Part shown: piece by piece, positions 14,764-16,801 of the stretch | Layout of the letters: each line of letters starts with the position of its first letter | Numbering within the stretch: the first letter of the stretch is position 1 | NCBI GenBank assembly: GCA_946545145.1 | Contig: CAMNNG010000013.1 | Coordinates: 1 to 16,801, forward strand | From: an uncultured Bacillota bacterium | Lineage (GTDB): Bacteria; Bacillota; Clostridia; Peptostreptococcales; Anaerovoracaceae | DNA: 16,801 nucleotides | Direction: 5' to 3' | The notes under the pieces: generated by a model | Told to the model about the DNA's origin: nothing | Database searches by the model: none | Seen by the model: the letters and a program-made list of their open reading frames with translations, nothing else | Position numbers and translations under genes: made by a program

Positions 14764-16509
14764 ATGGCACTTGCAAAAGTAGACTTCAATGACAAGGAAC
14801 AGAGAAAAGCGTTCAGACATACGACGTCACACGTCCTGGCTCAGGCTATCAAGCAGACATGGCCTGAGGCAAAACTGGCAATAGGACCGGCTATCGATGA
14901 CGGATTCTATTACGACATCGACCTTGACCACAAGATAGACGAAGAAGATCTTAAGACGCTGACAAAGGCGATGAAGAAGATCATCAAGCAGAACCTCAAA
15001 CTCGAGTATCATGAGAGAACGAGAGAAGAGGCTATCGAGTGGGCGAAGTCCGAGAACGAAGACTACAAAGTCGAACTGATCGAGGATCTTCCGGAAGGCG
15101 AGACGATCTCCTTCTACAAACAGGGCGACTATGACGATCTGTGCGCAGGACCGCACATCGAGAGCACAGGCCAGATCGGCGCTTTCAAATTGACGAGCGT
15201 AGCAGGTGCTTACTGGAGAGGCGACTCGAACAACAAGATGCTGCAGAGGATCTACGGAACGAGCTTCCCGACTCAGGAAGAGCTGGATGCTTACCTGACA
15301 AAGATGGAAGAGGCTAAAAAGCGCGACCACAGAAAGATCGGCAAAGAGATGGATCTCTTCATGTTCTCCGATGCAGGTCCGGGATTCCCGTTCTTCCTGC
15401 CGAAGGGCATGATCCTCAGAAACGAGCTCGAGTACTTCTGGAAGACAGAGCACATCAAGCACGGCTATGTCGAGATCAGAACGCCGCTCATCCTCAACGA
15501 GCAGCTCTGGAGAACATCGGGCCACTGGGATCACTACAAGGACAACATGTACTTCACGAAGATCGACGATGAAGACTATGCTATCAAGCCGATGAACTGC
15601 CCGGGCGCCATCCTTTCATATCAGAGAAAGCTCCATTCCTACAGAGATCTTCCTGTAAGGATGGCCGAGATGGGCCAGGTCCACAGACATGAGCTTTCAG
15701 GAGCTCTGCACGGACTGATGAGAGTAAGGACGTTCGTACAGGACGATGCTCACATCATCCACACACCTGAGCAGACGAGAGAAGAAGTATCGAACGTCAT
15801 CAAGTTCTTCGACGAAGTTTATCAGATGTTCGGATTCAAATATTACGTAGAGCTTTCCACGCGTCCGGAGGACAGCATGGGAACAGAAGAAGAGTGGGCT
15901 CTGGCTACGGATTCGCTGCGTGACGCGATCGAAGGACAGGGCATGGAATACACGATCAACGAAGGCGACGGCGCGTTCTACGGCCCGAAACTCGACTTCC
16001 ACATCGAGGACGCGGTTGGAAGGACATGGCAGTGCGGAACGATCCAGCTCGACATGCAGATGCCGGGAAGATTCGATGTAACATACATCGGAGCTGACGG
16101 TGAGAAGCACACACCGTGGATGATCCACAGAACGATCTTCGGTTCGGTCGAGAGATTCATCGGCATCCTGACAGAGCACTTCGAGGGCAAATTCCCGCTG
16201 TGGCTCGCACCTGTCCAGGTAAGACTGATGACAGTAACAGAGAAGTTCAACGACTACGCTTACAAGGTAGCTGAAGAGCTGAGGGCCAAGGGCCTCAGAG
16301 TAGAAGTCGACGATCGTAACGAGAAGATCGGCTACAAGCTCAGAGAAGCCAGAAACGAGAGAGTTTCGTACATGTGCGTCATCGGCGAGAGAGAAGAGGA
16401 AGCAGGCACGCTTGCTGTCCGCTCCGGCAAGGTCGGTGAACTCGGAGCTATGAGCGTTGAAGACTTCGCGGCCAAACTGGTAGAAGAAGTCGAGACGAAG
16501 GCTGTATAG
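14764..16509 (+). CDS. thrS: Threonyl-tRNA synthetase lacking the TGS domain
   Basis: The enzyme charges tRNA(Thr) with threonine and hydrolyses mischarged Ser-tRNA(Thr). The protein is 581 residues, about 60 shorter than E. coli ThrS, and it starts directly in the editing domain. Editing-site residues HxxxH (His19, His23) and CxxxH (Cys127, His131) are present. The class II catalytic core holds zinc ligands Cys279 (in MNCPGA), His330 (in VQDDAH) and His455 (in MIHRTIFGS). These are offset by 55-56 residues from the E. coli zinc ligands. The motif 2 arginine lies in VRTFVQDD, and motif 3 in SVERFIGILTEHFEG at 461-475. The anticodon-binding domain runs from about 480 to the end. The missing part is the N-terminal TGS domain, and the gap to ddl is 1 nt, so no split-off TGS coding sequence can sit just upstream. 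Confidence 0.96.
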   Translation: MALAKVDFNDKEQRKAFRHTTSHVLAQAIKQTWPEAKLAIGPAIDDGFYYDIDLDHKIDEEDLKTLTKAMKKIIKQNLKLEYHERTREEAIEWAKSENEDYKVELIEDLPEGETISFYKQGDYDDLCAGPHIESTGQIGAFKLTSVAGAYWRGDSNNKMLQRIYGTSFPTQEELDAYLTKMEEAKKRDHRKIGKEMDLFMFSDAGPGFPFFLPKGMILRNELEYFWKTEHIKHGYVEIRTPLILNEQLWRTSGHWDHYKDNMYFTKIDDEDYAIKPMNCPGAILSYQRKLHSYRDLPVRMAEMGQVHRHELSGALHGLMRVRTFVQDDAHIIHTPEQTREEVSNVIKFFDEVYQMFGFKYYVELSTRPEDSMGTEEEWALATDSLRDAIEGQGMEYTINEGDGAFYGPKLDFHIEDAVGRTWQCGTIQLDMQMPGRFDVTYIGADGEKHTPWMIHRTIFGSVERFIGILTEHFEGKFPLWLAPVQVRLMTVTEKFNDYAYKVAEELRAKGLRVEVDDRNEKIGYKLREARNERVSYMCVIGEREEEAGTLAVRSGKVGELGAMSVEDFAAKLVEEVETKAV

Positions 16510-16538
16510 CCGGCGGCTCTTACCGAAAGGATAAAGAA

Positions 16539-16801
16539 ATGGGTTTTTTCGACAGAGACAAAAAGAACGCTGAAGGCGTCCAGTGGCGCGACGGGGTCTA
16601 TCTCACTACGGTAAAGGATTCGTTCGAAGCGGATATCATAGAGTCAAAGCTTCGCAGTGAAGACATACCGTGCGTGAAGAGATACTCCGGAGCCGGCAAC
16701 TTCATGGAGATCGCTCTGGGGAGCAACACGACGCAGGACATCGAGATATATGTCCCGGCGGATCTTCTTGAGGACGCGAAGAACGTCATCGTTCCGGTGC
16801 C
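16539..16801 (+). CDS. DUF2007-type (putative signal-transducing) protein, 3' end cut by window
   Basis: This ORF is open to the window edge, giving 87 complete codons plus 2 nt. AAAGGA at 16526-16531 lies 7 nt before the ATG. The start 29 nt after thrS matches the spacing elsewhere in the window. The protein begins MGFFDRDKKN and then has VYLTTVKDSFEADIIESKL at 20-38, followed by EDIPCVKRYSG and later DIEIYVPADLLEDAKNVI at 67-84. This pattern (a strand, a helix that scans a subunit, 'IP.....', then 'V....L..A..VI') is that of the DUF2007 domain, whose function is unknown despite the name. Its membership is my recognition of the pattern and needs a profile search. No membrane segment is seen in the visible part. 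Confidence 0.7.
   Translation, partial: MGFFDRDKKNAEGVQWRDGVYLTTVKDSFEADIIESKLRSEDIPCVKRYSGAGNFMEIALGSNTTQDIEIYVPADLLEDAKNVIVPV

Noticed and set aside
16508..16518. AGCCG-G-CGGCT inverted repeat at the thrS stop, considered as a terminator
   Set aside because: The stem is only 4-5 bp with an unworkably small loop, and no U-tract follows. The next gene starts 21 nt later with a good ribosome binding site.
1..16801. tRNA, rRNA, CRISPR array, insertion sequence or phage signals
   Set aside because: No cloverleaf-bearing gap, repeat-spacer pattern, transposase or integrase was seen. The gaps are all too short to hold them.

Overview
The window is a dense, single-strand bacterial chromosome segment. 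Fifteen genes are all on the plus strand. Thirteen are complete, asnA is complete but sits at the left edge, and the last gene is cut by the right edge. Gaps are 67 nt or less, and several genes overlap by 1 to 11 nt. The order priA-def-fmt-(membrane zinc peptidase)-rsmB-prpC-prkC-rsgA-rpe is the well-known low-GC Gram-positive housekeeping cluster, and it points to Bacillota, most likely class Clostridia. The DNA is moderately GC-rich, with G or C favoured at third codon positions but also frequent AGA, AGG and ATA. A finer placement (for example among the Mogibacterium/Family XIII type clostridia) is only a guess.

Layout. (1) asnA, ammonia-dependent asparagine synthetase. (2) The 1.1-5.3 kb region holds replication restart (priA), protein N-terminal maturation (def, fmt) and a membrane zinc metallopeptidase. 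(3) The 5.3-10.9 kb region holds 16S rRNA m5C methylation (rsmB), the Ser/Thr phosphatase and PASTA kinase pair (prpC, prkC), the ribosome-assembly GTPase rsgA and ribulose-phosphate 3-epimerase (rpe). (4) The 10.9-14.8 kb region is a cell-envelope block: an LCP-type surface-polymer phosphotransferase, a two-component ABC polysaccharide/teichoic-acid exporter (permease plus ATPase), and D-Ala-D-Ala ligase. (5) thrS and the start of a DUF2007-type gene follow.

How the genes fit together. Translation and ribosome quality genes (def, fmt, rsmB, rsgA, thrS) are interleaved with wall sensing and wall building (prkC, LCP, ABC exporter, ddl). PrkC is known in other Bacillota to sense muropeptides or wall precursors through its PASTA repeats. 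The downstream envelope genes run on with overlaps or near-zero gaps, so co-expression is plausible but not shown.

The most notable points are domain losses and neighbourhood changes rather than a new system. PriA lacks the room for its winged-helix domain. ThrS lacks the N-terminal TGS domain. rlmN is missing from between rsmB and prpC. The position after rpe, where thiN sits in B. subtilis, holds an LCP gene. thrS follows ddl by one base with no room for a T-box leader. I saw no mobile element, CRISPR array, tRNA or rRNA, and no gene-free stretch longer than 300 bases. I did not find a convincing undescribed biological system here.
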